Positions 12,623 through 24,201 of a stretch of 64,000 nucleotides of DNA are shown here, in pieces. Under the pieces are notes generated by a model. It made no database searches. It was not told where the DNA came from and saw only the letters and a list, made by a program, of their open reading frames with translations. The position numbers and the translations under genes are program-made. Origin of the DNA: Flammulina velutipes (Eukaryota; Basidiomycota; Agaricomycetes; Agaricales; Physalacriaceae); contig JAALGH010000011.1 in the NCBI GenBank assembly GCA_011800155.1, positions 1,984,001-2,048,000 of the forward strand. Direction: 5' to 3'. The first letter of the stretch is position 1; every line of letters begins with the position of its first letter.

Positions 12623-13672
12623 ATGGCAGCAGAACGAAAAGACCTCACCAGTCGAGTCCTTCCCCAGATGACGCTCTCTGAGGGCTCGAATCCCTTGACA
12701 GCGCCCCTGCCCTCGCTGGTTGGCGCGTCAGCCACGGAACGTGCCATGCAAAGATTTGCGGTGTCAGGAACGGCAATAGGTACCATTTGCGATCCTTATT
12801 GCTAAACACTCGATAATGAAAGCTACCAAGTAACTGGCGGAGCTGGTGTGCTGGGATTGGCTGCCATTCATGCCCTGCTCGAGCACGGCGTATCCGGCAT
12901 CGCCATATTTGATGTGCCGGCATCGTTCTCGACATCCCAGACGAGGATCGACGAACTGACAGCAAAGTTCCCTAATGCCAGGATCGTTACACAGGTCGTC
13001 GATATCTGCGACGACGCTGCCGTGATCGCAGGCGTAGACGCGACTGCGAAAGAGTTCGGGAGTGTGGACCATCTTCTGTGTTTCGCAGGCATCGTGGGCG
13101 CCCAGCAGGCCTTGGAGATAGGCCTGGCCGATTGGAAAAAGGTGCTGGGCGTGAATACGACAGGGAGCTGGATCTGTGCGCAGGCCGTCGCAAAGTGCGT
13201 TGTCGAATATCCTGGATAGAGATGAGACTAATCGTCTCCAGAAAAATGGTAGCCCAACAGACCGGTGGCAGCATCCTCTTCACGGCCTCCATCTCTGGCC
13301 ACACCGTCAACTTTCCGCAGCCGCAGGTGTCGTACAACGTGTCCAAGGGCGCGATCAAGCAGTTGACGCGTTCACTGAGCGCCGAGTGGGCGAGATACGG
13401 TATTCGCGTCAACAGCATTAGTCCGGGCTACATGGACACGATTCTGAATGAAGGAGCCGGTCTCGCTGAGGGTAGAGCTATCTGGGCCAGTAGGAATCCG
13501 ATGGGAAGAATGGGCGACCCCCAAGAGCTCACTGGCGCCATTATCCTGCTCTGCAGCAGCTTCGCCGGGCGATATATCACTGGGACAGATATTCTCGTTG
13601 ATGGTGCGGTCTTTCATTTCCTTTCAACCTGGATTCTAAATTCCGGCTGTAGGTGGCCAAACTGTCTTCTAG
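12623..13672 (+). CDS. Short-chain dehydrogenase/reductase (classical SDR)
   Basis: Exons 12623-12779, 12831-13194, 13242-13603 and 13653-13672 encode 300 residues; the last exon is only 20 nt (GGQTVF-stop). The cofactor motif VTGGAGVLG spans the first intron. It is followed by an acidic residue at the end of the second strand (IFDVPAS), more in keeping with NAD(H) than NADP(H). The usual NNAG is CFAG here. The catalytic Ser is in TASISG and the catalytic Tyr/Lys are in YNVSKG, followed by IRVNSISPGYMDT. Start ATG 12623 (MAAERKD) is the first in-frame Met; 12668 (MTLSEG) is an alternative. The ~45 residues before the Rossmann fold are typical of fungal sorbitol/mannitol-dehydrogenase-like SDRs. 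The substrate is unknown. Confidence 0.92.
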
Positions 13673-14416
13673 AGAGAGTTGTAAGAAAGGTATCCAACAA
13701 GGCGCTCGACGACATACCGTCATTGAATATGTAATTTCCCAGCTGCAAAGACATACAGAGCATTGACAAGAGAACATGGTGGTAAGAGGCAGAAGTTATT
13801 ACGTAAACTTGTATGTTTCTGTGTGGCGCTGTCCTCCCACTTGCATGCCGCTATCCATCTTCCCATCATCTTCACTTAACTATCCCTCTCAAATTGGGTC
13901 CAGAGCTCACTCACTGGATGGAAGATGTGCCTAAAACCCTGTAATAAAGCTAAGATTGCGCCACGCTGTCGACCCACTTCACTTCCGGAGCGGCCCAAGT
14001 GCGGGACCCACTGTAGCAGACTGTCTTCGACACTAGAGCTGGTTCTTTTTCGATACTGCTGCTAGTGTACTCTATCATACATTCCGGAGCTATTCTTGCT
14101 TTGAACTCCAGCTGGGCACTGCTTTGCTTTTCAACAGGATGCTCAACAGAGAATTTCCCATTCTGCGCGTCGATGGAACTTATACGTGTACAGCATATCC
14201 ATGTCTCGTGAGGATAACTTTCTTTACGCAAATCTATCTTATCCGTACAATGTCAATCGTTCCACCCAAAGCCGACTTGCTACTACCGCCGGATGTGATA
14301 TTCCTGTGGGCGACAGGTGTGGGTACGATTCAAGGTATAAAGGCGTCGGCAGCTCCTCGTCAGTAAGTATCTTCATCGCTCACACTTCACTCACCAACAA
14401 CTCAATTTCCCAAGAA
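13673..14416. other. Intergenic region
   Basis: No gene supported. Small open frames around 13950-14366 do not join to the downstream SDR in a convincing way. Confidence 0.45.
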
Positions 14417-15531
14417 ATGGACGCCTTCATGATGATGTCTCCTTCCTACTACCCCATCCGCGCTCCATTGGTGTGGCTCATTACAGGTATGATGATCCCT
14501 ATTTTGTCCTCTCAACATTCTGGTATTCATTTTATATTCTTCTAGGTACTTCCTCCGGCTTGGGAAAGCGTCTTGTCCTCTGCGCTCTAGCTCGAGGCGA
14601 CAAGGTCATCGCCACAGCACGCAGCCTAAGCAAACTCGACTGCCTTCCTCTCCACTGCGACCGCCTACGCACCATAGAACTCGACGTGGACAGTGGTTTT
14701 GCCACCATCCAAGCCAAGATCGACGCCGCGGTTAAGCTCTTCGGGAGGATAGATGTCCTCGTCAACAACGCAGGCATCGGCGTGAAAGCCGTTATCGAAG
14801 AGGGAGGGTAAAAGCCTCTCGCGTGAATATCCTACACCAGAGGAACTCACCATCCACGTAGATCTGAGATGTTCAGACGTCAATTCCAGACGAACTTATT
14901 TGGCGTTGTCGATGTTACAACAGCTGTATTGCCTTATATGCGCGCTCGGGAGTCTGGGACTATCGTGCAGATTGGCAGCAGATCATCATGGACTGCTGAG
15001 CGAGTGGCTGTAAGCTCTTCATTTTTATGTACCTTGACAGATAACTAAACGGTCATCTCTAGACATGGGGCCAATATTCCGCTTCAAAAGCAGCCGTACG
15101 GGGTACGTCCTCCTATATCTTTCCAACTAACATGCAAAACTCACCTCTCTTTCTTTCTAGCATTCAGCGAAACCCTCTCAAACGAAGTCGCGTCGTTTGG
15201 TATCCGCGTCCTCATCGCCGAGCCTGCTGGTCTCGTTACCGAATCGATATTTTCGTTCCCGTTCCACACTACAAACCCAATCTCGTCGTACGACTCTATG
15301 CGATCGAACGCAATGGAGAGTCTTTCCGGGTCCGGGTTCTGCACGGGTGACGCCACAAAAGCTATGGAAGTCCTGGTTGACGTCATTCGTGGCGAGGGGA
15401 AGGCAAGGGGGAAGGAGTGGCCCCTCTACTTCGTCTTTGGGCCCGGTGGAAAAGAGGGAGTTCGTACCAAGTGTGAGAAAATCTTGAGGGTTATGGAGGA
15501 ATGGGAGGATGTTACCGAGGAGTGTCTCTAA
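14417..15531 (+). CDS. Short-chain dehydrogenase/reductase, second copy type
   Basis: Exons 14417-14486, 14546-14807, 14862-15009, 15063-15102 and 15161-15531 encode 296 residues. Motifs appear in order: cofactor loop ITGTSSGLGKR (split by intron 1), ATARS after the second strand (Arg suggests NADPH), VNNAGIG, a Ser in VQIGSRSSW, and catalytic YSASKAA. The C-terminal half (FGPGGKEGVRTK) fits the retinol-dehydrogenase/oxidoreductase branch of fungal SDRs. It differs strongly from the SDR at 12623, so it is not a recent tandem copy. It is probably soluble. Being third in a row with a P450 and a hydrolase hints at a shared catabolic or secondary-metabolite route, but no backbone synthase is visible. 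Confidence 0.92.
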
Positions 15532-15628
15532 AGTTATGTGTATTCATTCATCCTTGGGGTCATATTAGAGGTCCTTTATAGAGGTCAGATAGCAGTATTT
15601 ATGTGTAATGTAACGCGGTGTGAATAAT

Positions 15629-15959
15629 TCATTGTATCCAACGCAGAGCCACGAACACGGGTAAGACCAATAATAGCACACATGCCACGCCACCAAGAAC
15701 GAGCTCTTTCGTGCCGGCCTGTGGCTGGTCTCCAGACCATTCTGTTTCGTTGTGCGTTCCTCTTGATAGATCTTTAGGGGATTAGGATGCCTGGTTATGA
15801 TAACAGAAGAGGAGCGAAGTACTTACTTATTTCTTTGAACAGTTGGTCGGCGCCTGGTGTAATGAGCTCGATGGTTTCTATCTCTGTCATGAGAGATGAT
15901 TAGAAAATTCAACATTGCATCTCGACAGAGCGTAGGGGTGGTTTACCTTCACTCATCAT
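15629..15959 (-). CDS. Tiny tail-anchored membrane protein, 70 residues
   Basis: Three exons, 15947-15959, 15827-15883 and 15629-15771, sum to 213 nt. All introns have good sites (GTAAAC..CAG and GTAAGT..AAAG). The protein starts MMSEEIETIELITPGADQ, is hydrophilic for about 45 residues, and ends with one hydrophobic helix (LVLGGVACVLLLVLPVFVAL) plus RWIQ-stop. This is the layout of a tail-anchored protein with its N-terminus in the cytosol. I do not recognise the family. Its first exon is only 13 nt, which is why it is easy to miss. It is convergent with the SDR ending at 15531. Confidence 0.72.
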
Positions 15960-16880
15960 TCGGATTGAATTGAGGCTATTGAATGTGATGGTGGTCTGTT
16001 AACAAGCAGTGATTGATGACGGGTGGGAACGCAGAGTAATTTTGACGCTGCGAAATTCGAGACTCGGAAGCAAGCGTCCGACACCGTACTCATGGAAGAT
16101 GCTCAGCTTGTGATGGCCAGGGAATCCATGAGGAACGTAGATATAGCAAGTGATAGCATTTTATACATTTGTCATGACAGTTGGGACTATTCTTGAATTG
16201 CTAGTGGGTCGTGAACGCCTGAGGGCTAGTATCATCAAGAATCGTAGTATCGTAGTATACACTCCCTGAGAATTGTGTTGATGCGTTGTCGGACGTCAGG
16301 CTGGAGAAGCTCTGTAAATGCGCAATGAGCCATGTATCATTGAATAGATGCCAGTCTTACTGTGAGCCTTTGCAGACATAGCCTCAGATAGCTCATGTAT
16401 GGGCAGCTGATTTGGCAGCGATGATAGAGCGTGGGACCTGCAGTTTTGTTGCATCTCGCCAGACCAACCGCTTTCATCCAGTACAGCGGTCAGTGTTCCT
16501 TTGAGGCTATAACAGGCGGAAAATGAGCGGTGAACAGAGGGGAGGCAACATGTAGCTCACCGCTCCCATTCTCCACTTTGGACTAGACGCCTCAGAATCC
16601 GTTGAAAAGCAACTTCGTTTTCGTCCATGAACGGAGGAAAGCAAGTTGCGCCTTCGGCAGGCATTTACTACGGGAGCTCGTTCCGAGATCCGTGCTCCCA
16701 TTGTGCATTGCTCCTTACCTTTCTACCACCACTGCGTCGCAAGGGCGTCAGGCGCCTGAAACTCGTCCTTTGCTCATTAATAAAGGTGGCCCTCTGAATA
16801 TTGAGACGGCTGCGACTGGTGGCGTCGCGTTGGCATCTAGTGCGTTACTCGAACACGCCACGGAAGCTACTGATACTTTT
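15960..16880. other. Intergenic, with possible upstream extension of F-box ORF
   Basis: An open frame continuous with the F-box gene extends upstream to 16602 but has no ATG before 16881. It may be 5' UTR or reflect an unseen upstream exon. Nothing else is recognised. Confidence 0.4.
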
Positions 16881-18383
16881 ATGAAGATGAAGCTGCTCAA
16901 AACCTCGCACGACGAACGAGGACCAGAATCCCAGGCATTCAAGTCTACAAATATTCTGGATCTGCCCACCGAAATCCTCCATATCATTTTCTCCGACGTC
17001 GACGAGCAGGATATCATATCAGTTGGCTCTCTATGCAGGCGGTTGAACCAAGTAGCATACGGCTACCACTTTTTCAAACCACGGCCAAAATCCCTTTCGG
17101 CGCTGGATGACATACTGAACGATCCCTCGACATTTTACGTCGGCTCGTTCAAACACACAAAGTGGACTTTTCGCACCTTCCAGGCTCTCCGGCTTTCCTT
17201 CTTTGCTAAACCCAACATCCTCTCGGTCAATACACGGTTCTCCTGGTCTTTTCCAGACGAGGCCAGGCAGATTAGCGCGTTCTTCAAGAGCGGCCCATCG
17301 CTGCAGTCTGTGTTCATTGGATTCCCGTATGGTCCTGGCGCCCCGGGAATAGGACGACAGTGGATCAAGAAACAAGGAGAGCTCACCGTTGAGCAGCTGA
17401 TTGACCACCGGAAAGCTATCTACGGCTTGCTAGAGAGCCTCGCATCTGTCCGACCCGATCCCAAATACAATAGCATCATGATGGATTTCAGCCAAGGCGT
17501 CCCTCTAGATAATGAGGCAACCTCCCCCGACTTTCCTTCATACGACGGACCCCTCCTTCGCGCCCCCACCGTATTCTCGTTTTCACATTGCTCCTTCCTT
17601 TTCCAGCGTCCTTTCCTAGACTGGACCATTCGTTCTTTGACAGCATGTCGCCTTCGTCGCCTGGTGCTAGAAGACGTGGATATCGGCCCGCATCTCGAAC
17701 ACCTAAAATTCGACACGCTGCGAGAAGTCGTTCTTCGCAGTATCACAGTTACCCAGGCGCAGTTCAACGCGTTCCTCTCTCGCCATCCCAACATCGTGGA
17801 ACTCATAATCTTCCGGATCGCTCCTCTCCCCACTGACTCGTTCAAGTTCCCGTCTGAGGAAGAGACGTGGAAGGCTCAAGCAGCCATATCTCCAGGCGCG
17901 CTACCGAGGTTACGCGAAATCACAATACCAGGCGACTATCTCGCGTCTTGGCTCGCGGTCCCTTCGACGATAGCTTCGATTAGGAATTGTCGCATTGAAG
18001 GCCGGCCTTCCGACGCGAGCCTGCAGTTTATCTTCCGGGAGCTCGTAAACAAGGGCACGGTGACGGCGTTGCACTTCCCTCTTTGCCAGCTCAGTGAAAC
18101 GTCGGATTGGCTGGATATCCCTCTTGCTGAACGGGCAGAGCCCAAGATGAAGGGGATGGTGCGGATTGATCTTAGCGTGCCGATTGTTAAGGAGTGGGAG
18201 ATGACTGAGGAGAGGATGGATAGGATTACGAAGGCGATTGCGATGTTTCCTGATGTTGCGAGTGTGAGTATGTGGCCCTCGACTGGGCAGGCTGGGTGGG
18301 GCACTTGCTTCCGGAGGATGTTGAAGGAGAGGTGTCCCAAGCTCAAGTATACCATTTTCGATTTCGAGACGTACTCGTGGTGA
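16881..18383 (+). CDS. F-box protein with leucine-rich-like C-terminus
   Basis: Intronless frame of 500 residues from ATG 16881 (MKMKLLKTSHDERG) to TGA at 18383. The F-box (ILDLPTEILHIIFSDVDEQD..) starts about residue 27, matching LPxEILxxIF. This domain binds Skp1 in SCF ubiquitin ligases. The remainder has spaced Leu-rich segments (LRRLVLEDVDIGPHLEHL, LREVVLRSITVTQAQF) typical of the very large F-box/LRR-like family in mushrooms, where it presents substrates. Partner and target are unknown. The start is uncertain because the frame is open upstream. Confidence 0.8.
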   Translation: MKMKLLKTSHDERGPESQAFKSTNILDLPTEILHIIFSDVDEQDIISVGSLCRRLNQVAYGYHFFKPRPKSLSALDDILNDPSTFYVGSFKHTKWTFRTFQALRLSFFAKPNILSVNTRFSWSFPDEARQISAFFKSGPSLQSVFIGFPYGPGAPGIGRQWIKKQGELTVEQLIDHRKAIYGLLESLASVRPDPKYNSIMMDFSQGVPLDNEATSPDFPSYDGPLLRAPTVFSFSHCSFLFQRPFLDWTIRSLTACRLRRLVLEDVDIGPHLEHLKFDTLREVVLRSITVTQAQFNAFLSRHPNIVELIIFRIAPLPTDSFKFPSEEETWKAQAAISPGALPRLREITIPGDYLASWLAVPSTIASIRNCRIEGRPSDASLQFIFRELVNKGTVTALHFPLCQLSETSDWLDIPLAERAEPKMKGMVRIDLSVPIVKEWEMTEERMDRITKAIAMFPDVASVSMWPSTGQAGWGTCFRRMLKERCPKLKYTIFDFETYSW

Positions 18384-18595
18384 GCCTCTTTAGTCTTAGA
18401 TTGAGAAGGCGGATGCTCACTTTTGGTTGATAGCGAGAGACTAAGGTGTGATGATTGAAGCTAAGGTGTCGACGAAGCGTGTATCTTTAGGGCCCGTGTA
18501 TATACTGTACTAAAGCGGCACAGATAGTCTGCGTCTACATCCTGTGATCGAATTAAATCGCGAGTAGCGTACATGCTGTATGTTTACTGTAATCG

Positions 18596-18934
18596 TCAAG
18601 GTGTAAAGCCCAATGTTGAATCCTGCTCCTCCTCCTGCTTCACAATCAGCCTGAGTTTGACCGACTTCACGGGTAACTGTATCCGTCCTTTCGACTTTCC
18701 CGTTCCCCTCCCGGTTGCCTTCTTTCTCTTCTTCTCGGTGGGGGATTTGGAGGGAACCACTACTCGTTTTTGTGGTGGTGGTGGGGGTGTGGGAGGTTGG
18801 GGAGGAGGGCTTAGGCGCATGGGAGCCTCTGGATCTGGAACCTCGACGATCCAATGTTTGTCGTCGGGTTCGTCATGGATGGAGGATGAGCGTAAATCGG
18901 AGGTGGGAGGCTGGTGGGGTGTGATGATGATCAT
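18596..18934 (-). CDS. Small proline-rich, basic hypothetical protein
   Basis: Open frame of 112 residues (MIIITPHQPPTSDLRSS). It has a central PPPPPP stretch, a basic segment EKKRKKATGRGTGKSKGR and an acidic end KQEEEQDS. The basic stretch resembles a nuclear-localisation or AT-hook-like sequence. The frame stays open upstream for about 50 codons, so the start could be further 5'. The opposite strand is also open here as a Gly-rich frame, but the minus-strand composition is the more protein-like. Existence is only moderately supported. Confidence 0.45.
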   Translation of the reverse strand: MIIITPHQPPTSDLRSSSIHDEPDDKHWIVEVPDPEAPMRLSPPPQPPTPPPPPQKRVVVPSKSPTEKKRKKATGRGTGKSKGRIQLPVKSVKLRLIVKQEEEQDSTLGFTP

Positions 18935-19639
18935 GGCCGGGGATGGAGATGGGGAGAGGAGCAGAGTGAAGAAACCACCGAGAGGCTTAGTAACGGTGTG
19001 GGCCCGGGGAGTCCTTGTTATGTTTCGAGAAGTCGGTTGGGGGTCGTTGCTAGGAGACCTTCATGAGAACGTCGACTTGTTGGGCTTAGAGGATTGAGCG
19101 CCGAGCCAGCGCTTGACAAGTTAAGCGTTCAGAGTTACGATGATTTCGGCATGTGACTCGGGCGAGCTTTGTAGATCGCCTCAATCATCTTCCAGTAACG
19201 ACTTGGAGGTAGAGGTCTGCCTCATGCAATGCATGAAGTTTTTTTTGTCGACGTCGGTGTACAAGCGCAAGGTGCCATTGATACACAGGCGCCCTGCGCC
19301 ACATCAATTTGTTTTACCCACTCGAGCTCAAAATAAGTGCTACTAGGCTACCAAGTGACTACTACAATATTGCTTTTTTGCTTGTTACAATGCTGAGGGC
19401 TTCGGACAGGCTTCACTTGGGTCTGAATCTTTGCGGGCCGGAACGGCCCGTGGCAAATGCATGCCGTCTTGATCCTTTCTTTTCCTTCGCCACACAGACG
19501 TGGGCTCCCAGGAGGGTATGTAACGAATAAGGAGAACAATAGGTATATTTCACTCTGCGCCGGTTGATGCTGATCTTCTCTCGCATGATAATAGCATAAT
19601 GACTTCTCAGTGGCAATATTCTCAGCGCATGATGCTCTT
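18935..19639. other. Intergenic flank left of the transposon
   Basis: No gene recognised. The last bases before the element, ATA at 19640-19642, are repeated right after its far end at 37816-37818. Confidence 0.5.
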
Positions 19640-19642
19640 ATA

Positions 19643-19686
19643 CACACCGTGGACAAGGCAGTTTACCCTTTGCGGAAACTCCTTTA
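19643..19686 (+). repeat. Left terminal inverted repeat, 44 bp
   Basis: Reads CACACCGTGGACAAGG at the outer edge and ends ..CTCCTTTA. It is the exact reverse complement of 37772-37815. Target duplication ATA at 19640-19642. Confidence 0.96.
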
Positions 19687-20090
19687 CAAAGCTCTTCTAT
19701 TCGAGATAAGGATACTTATTTCTATATGTAATTATTTAAGATGCGAATGTTCTGCACAGATAGTCCTTAAGTTAAGTGTTGGAAAATAAAAATAATTCCC
19801 GAACCAGATACGTGTTCAGAAATGTTTGGACAAAGGGATCAAGATATCATGGTATATAGGTAACCTATGCCTGGATTAGAAATACTATACATATGCAAGT
19901 CCTGTGTATCAACCTTCTTACAATGTTTTACGAGAGTGTACAAATGAGTAGATATATTTGATGTTCCTAGGTTGATTTCGCAAAAATGTAGATACAAATC
20001 ATCTGTCGCGTCCAGATAACGCGCTCCCGGTCAGCGCCGGCCTTAGGGGAGACCAGCTGCCAACAAGCGCCTGGCTTCCATATCGTCGGA
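19687..20090. other. Left subterminal region of the transposon
   Basis: AT-rich non-coding stretch, where CACTA elements usually carry transposase-binding subterminal repeats. TAGATATATT near 19950 recurs near 37490 at the other end. I cannot show a regular array. It also holds the 3' UTR of the transposase gene. Confidence 0.45.
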
Positions 20091-23000
20091 TTACAAAATC
20101 ACTGCTGTGGGGAGAATAAGAATGTCTTCATCATCGTGACTAAGGGAGCTTACTCGGCCAAGGTCGACGACAACCATGTGTCCGTCATACTCGAGCTGAG
20201 CAACGTGACAGACAATGTCAAGCGGCGATATGATATCCAAATCCGCGGCCATCTCCAACGAGTAGCTGGTGGCAGGAAACCACTGGAATAGAGAGAACGG
20301 ATCATACGTATCAGAAGGGAGAGGAAGAAAGCGTGAAATGTGAAAGCAGGCTGAGGAGCCATCTGACGACGCTGTAATTCTTTGGATACTCCCAGTATAC
20401 GTCGCTGTCGGTGATCCAGGAAGTGAATAACGGACTAAACTGTTACCAAGATGCGTCTGTTGACGGGTGTACATGACGCCATCATAGGCGTAGCGGGCGG
20501 TTTCTCCAGTTTGAGTGCCAGGCGCCAAGTCGTTGTTGGTTTCTGCCAGCCGTTGGTGCGGTGATAACGCTTTGTCCAATAATCGCTTGAATTCGCGAAT
20601 TAACGGCGGGCAATCTTGATGCCTGAGGAGCTTGCGTAGGTTCGATCCTCGGGTAAACGACTTGACAATGGTGGTTTCTGCTTCGCCTTGGATACGATAA
20701 ATCAATAAAACCACCTCCAAAAACAAGAAGAACCCACCACCGATATGGGTATTTGTGTTGATCTTTTGAACTGTGCCTATGAGGCGTTCAAAAGGGAAGG
20801 TCCACCACGAGTTCACCGGGCCAAAAAGCTTCAAAAAATCGTAGATGTGAAACGCAGCGTGCACGTTTGGTCTGTGTTTCTGCGTTCGAGTATGGGGATG
20901 TACCTTGTGCAGGCCGTCGACCCATTCCTTCAGGAGGGTACGATACGCTTCCATGCGCTCGACAGTCATACTATAACGGCAGAGGATGTTGACAGCCTGA
21001 AAAAGTGCCATGGTGTGCGAGAGGACCTCCCGCTCACGAGTCGAAGAATTCTGAGAGCCGAAAAAGGTGATGAGTGCAATAGGAAGGTAGAGGGTCGACA
21101 GGGTACGCCATTCGTCCGCCTTGATAGTCCCTTCGACCGCTTCACCGAATCGCTTTGGCACAGTGTTGATCCACGTAGGTACAGCACAATCTTTGATCAC
21201 GGCCTGGATATGGTCAATGACGTCCACTGTAATACTGCGAGGAGGGTTCAAAGACGGGTGAGGCTGCGAATTGCGCTGAAATATTACTTAATAAGAGAGA
21301 ATGAATTATCATTAGGTGCGCACCCATTTCATTAGAGCCTCCGTGTATTGCTCCTTGTTGTTGAGAGGTGAGTTGACATCCCTGCGTTCAGCTTCGCCAT
21401 CCTCTGAACGAAAGACCAGCGTTCGTTTTAGTTCGTGGATTCCAAGCGACCAGGCTACGAATCTCAGAGCAGGCTTCGGTTGCTTGAAGAGACGAGTACG
21501 GAGTACCTTGAATGTTAAGGAATCGTCGCCGGATTCGAAAGGCTGCTGTAGAAGATCCTGGATTGTTTCAATGCCTTTGAGGCATTTCTTCATGTTGTCC
21601 TTTTCCAGATTGATTTGCGCGTTCGCTGGCACTTCCAGATGGACATACGGCTTCCACGAGTAGACGAAGGCGGGAGATGGTTTGGACTTCGTCTCGGCAG
21701 CTTTCTTGTCGATCTTGAGGACGTGACGGCAATGATAGTGAACCAAACCCTCCAGAATACAGTGCATGCTGTCAACAACCAGCATTCTGGTTGGATTCCA
21801 ATACGGCAGCCTCCAGAATTCGGACCAACGTACACCATGGGCATCAAAGATAGCTTGTTGGTCAGCTGCAGTGTCGGCCGCTAAATAATCCTCAGCCGCT
21901 TCCCGGAGATGATTGGCGTCTCGCAAGTGCCATGGGAAGGTGAGGTTGTAGCTTTGGGCGGGTTGATCACATATTGTGCACCATGCTGAAAGAGGACCCG
22001 CTGCGCCTCCAACCTTTCGGGCGGCAGGAAGGTCATTGACAGAGACGACTACTGCAAAATCCATCGTCCGACCAGCAGGGCGCGAAGCAGTGCGGGAAAG
22101 ACGAAAGCCAGTTTGCCAACCAACCACACAGACATCGATTACGGGTGCCATGTAGCATGATAATCCGTCGTAGTCAGGCTCCTTGGGTCCCGGAATGATG
22201 GAAGCTAGGAAAAGATTTTCTGGTTTGTAGCGTATATCGGCAGGGAGGTTGAGAATGGCGATGGAGACGATGCCCAGTGAATCGCTTGCTCCTCGAAGGG
22301 TGAGGCCGTTGGGGTTGAAGAAGTCGACCTGCATTGCGAGTGCTAGGCGTGCACGGTCTCCCCTGTCGATGAAGAGTTTGCGGGTGGTTGCTGACGAGGG
22401 AGGCGCCTCAAACGTACGCAGAAATTCCCCGTCAAAAGCATTCTGCATATTTAGAGGTTCACTGGAAGACGTGTGGGGAGTGGAGTCGTCGGCGGTGCTC
22501 TGTACGCTGGCGAACGCATCATCACAAGCCTTGTCGCAAAGTCGCTCGAGCTCTTCGTCAGCGAGGATGCGAGCAAGATGTTCCTCTAACGATGCGACAG
22601 GATAGGCCTTCTTCGGACGCAAATTTCCATGCCGAAGCGAAGTCAGGCCCTTTCCGCACATGCGACGAGAAGCCTGCGGGTTATCCTTGTCAATGACCAT
22701 GCGTTTACATACGTCGGGATATTTAGCAATGACGGAAACATCGCTGGAGAATTCGGGACGGTGGCAGTGACTGCATGATGGGCATACAGCGAAGATTGTA
22801 AGCTTCCCGTCCAAATTGAGGGAGTTGAGGGAGGAGTAGAGGGAGGAGGGGAGCTGGTCCAGAACATCATCGTGGAAGGGTGTTTTTGGTTGACCTGAGC
22901 GACCAAGATCGATGGAAACTCCGGCTATGAGCCCAGCAATACTGAGGATGAAGTCGCAGGCAGCATGCGAGAGGCCGAGGATGAGGTTGCACGTCAATCC

Positions 23001-23996
23001 TAAGAATATGACGAGTTGAGTCGTTGCAGTTTTTCCCCAAAGGGGATCCTGGAAAAAGTGATCTGAGAGTCGTCAGTTTGAGACTGTCAAAAGCAACCAA
23101 TAACTTCACGTACCTGTTTCAATCACGGGAGGCTCTGTTATCGTGCGTGGAGGTAAATTTGAACCTAGTAGATTGATGATGCCGTCCAGCTGTCGCAGAC
23201 GCTCCCTGGCCATTGCAAGCTCCGCAACGTAGTCCTCCTTACGTCGACGTCGTACAGTGGAAAGGCTCCGACTCAAATCGACAATTGTATGGCTGGCAGT
23301 GTCCAGAATGACATATCGTTGCTCCACCGCTTGAGCATCAGTGTGGCTGACTTGGCTTAGTGTCCTAAGTTCTTTGAGGAGGGCCTCTGCTTTTTCGGAG
23401 ATGCTTTTGATGAGGTCCTCAGCGCGTTCAGCCTTCGTAAGGTGGACTCGACCTGTAGGAGTGGAATTTCGATATCCACCACGCCACTCCCCTCGTTCCA
23501 ACAAACCCGATTGGACAACGGTACGTACACCATGTTCCAGATCGCTGAAAGATGCGCCGGTGATGCGCGAAGGGAGAGTAGATGCAATGTTAGCCTGATG
23601 AGCGACTCTCGAAGTCCACAGCCGGTCTGGTGCTTCGGGCGCCTGAAGACCATCGCTGATTGCGGTGGCCGCTACCATGTCGGCCAGTTGATGAGATGTT
23701 GAGTCCCGCGTCCCGCGCAAAGACGGTGAACTATTCGCCAGATTGTCCGTTTCGTCGTGGCTGTAGACATCGCTAGAAGTCGTTTTCTGTGCGAGGCTGG
23801 TGAATACGGCTCCTTCCGACGCTGGGGCAGAACTATTCGCTAACTTTCGCTGCAATGAGATGAGCGACAATCACGATGAATGTAAAACACAACTCACTAA
23901 TGACTGGAGATGCAAATGTTCTGATTGCTGGACAGATGTTACGCGGTGAGGAGGAAGCACGTCACATTTACAGTCCTTCAGGCGAGAACGACTCAT
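20091..23996 (-). CDS. CACTA/EnSpm transposase (Tnp2-like)
   Basis: About 1180 residues in at least four exons on the minus strand. Exon 1 starts at ATG 23996 (MSRSRLKDCKCDV) and joins over a 48-nt intron to RKLANSSAPA. The next join, near 23100, gives VIETDHFFQDPLWGK. The core domain resembles Transposase_21/Tnp2: DFFNPNGLTLRG, then LPADIRYKPENLFLASIIPGPKEP (matching the family's LP..IPGPK.P), YMAPVIDVCVVGW, and VDSMHCILEGLVHYH with the D..H...G motif. A Cys/His cluster (CPSCSHCHRPEF) precedes the core. The C-terminal third (NVHAAFHIYDFLKLFGPVNSWWTFPFERLIG) resembles the DUF4218-like tail common to this superfamily. It should bind and cut the 44-bp ends. No frameshift or stop was seen, so it may be active. 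Confidence 0.9.
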
Positions 23997-24201
23997 AGAT
24001 GGATACGGAAGTGGTGTACGAGGATGGATATGGGAGATATGGGTACGGATAGTCTGGGATGTGAAAATAAGGCTATAAGTAAGGATAAACGAAATGAGCA
24101 CAAGGTCACCATGGCATTAGATGCCATCTATATTACTACAAAGCTCACCATATAGAGAGGCCATGCGTGGTGCACACCCCGCTCTCGAAGCTAAGGGATG
24201 G

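Noticed and set aside
18573..19097. Long plus-strand open frame rich in Gly and Val
   Set aside because: It is the complement of the Pro-rich minus-strand frame at 18596-18934. Gly runs opposite Pro runs are expected, and the plus-strand product has no domain-like composition.
20091..23996. Assignment of the transposase to the KDZ or Plavaka fungal families
   Set aside because: The IPGPKEP and DFFNPNG segments, CAC ends and 3-bp target duplication fit the Tnp2/CACTA type. The motifs I associate with Plavaka proteins are not seen.
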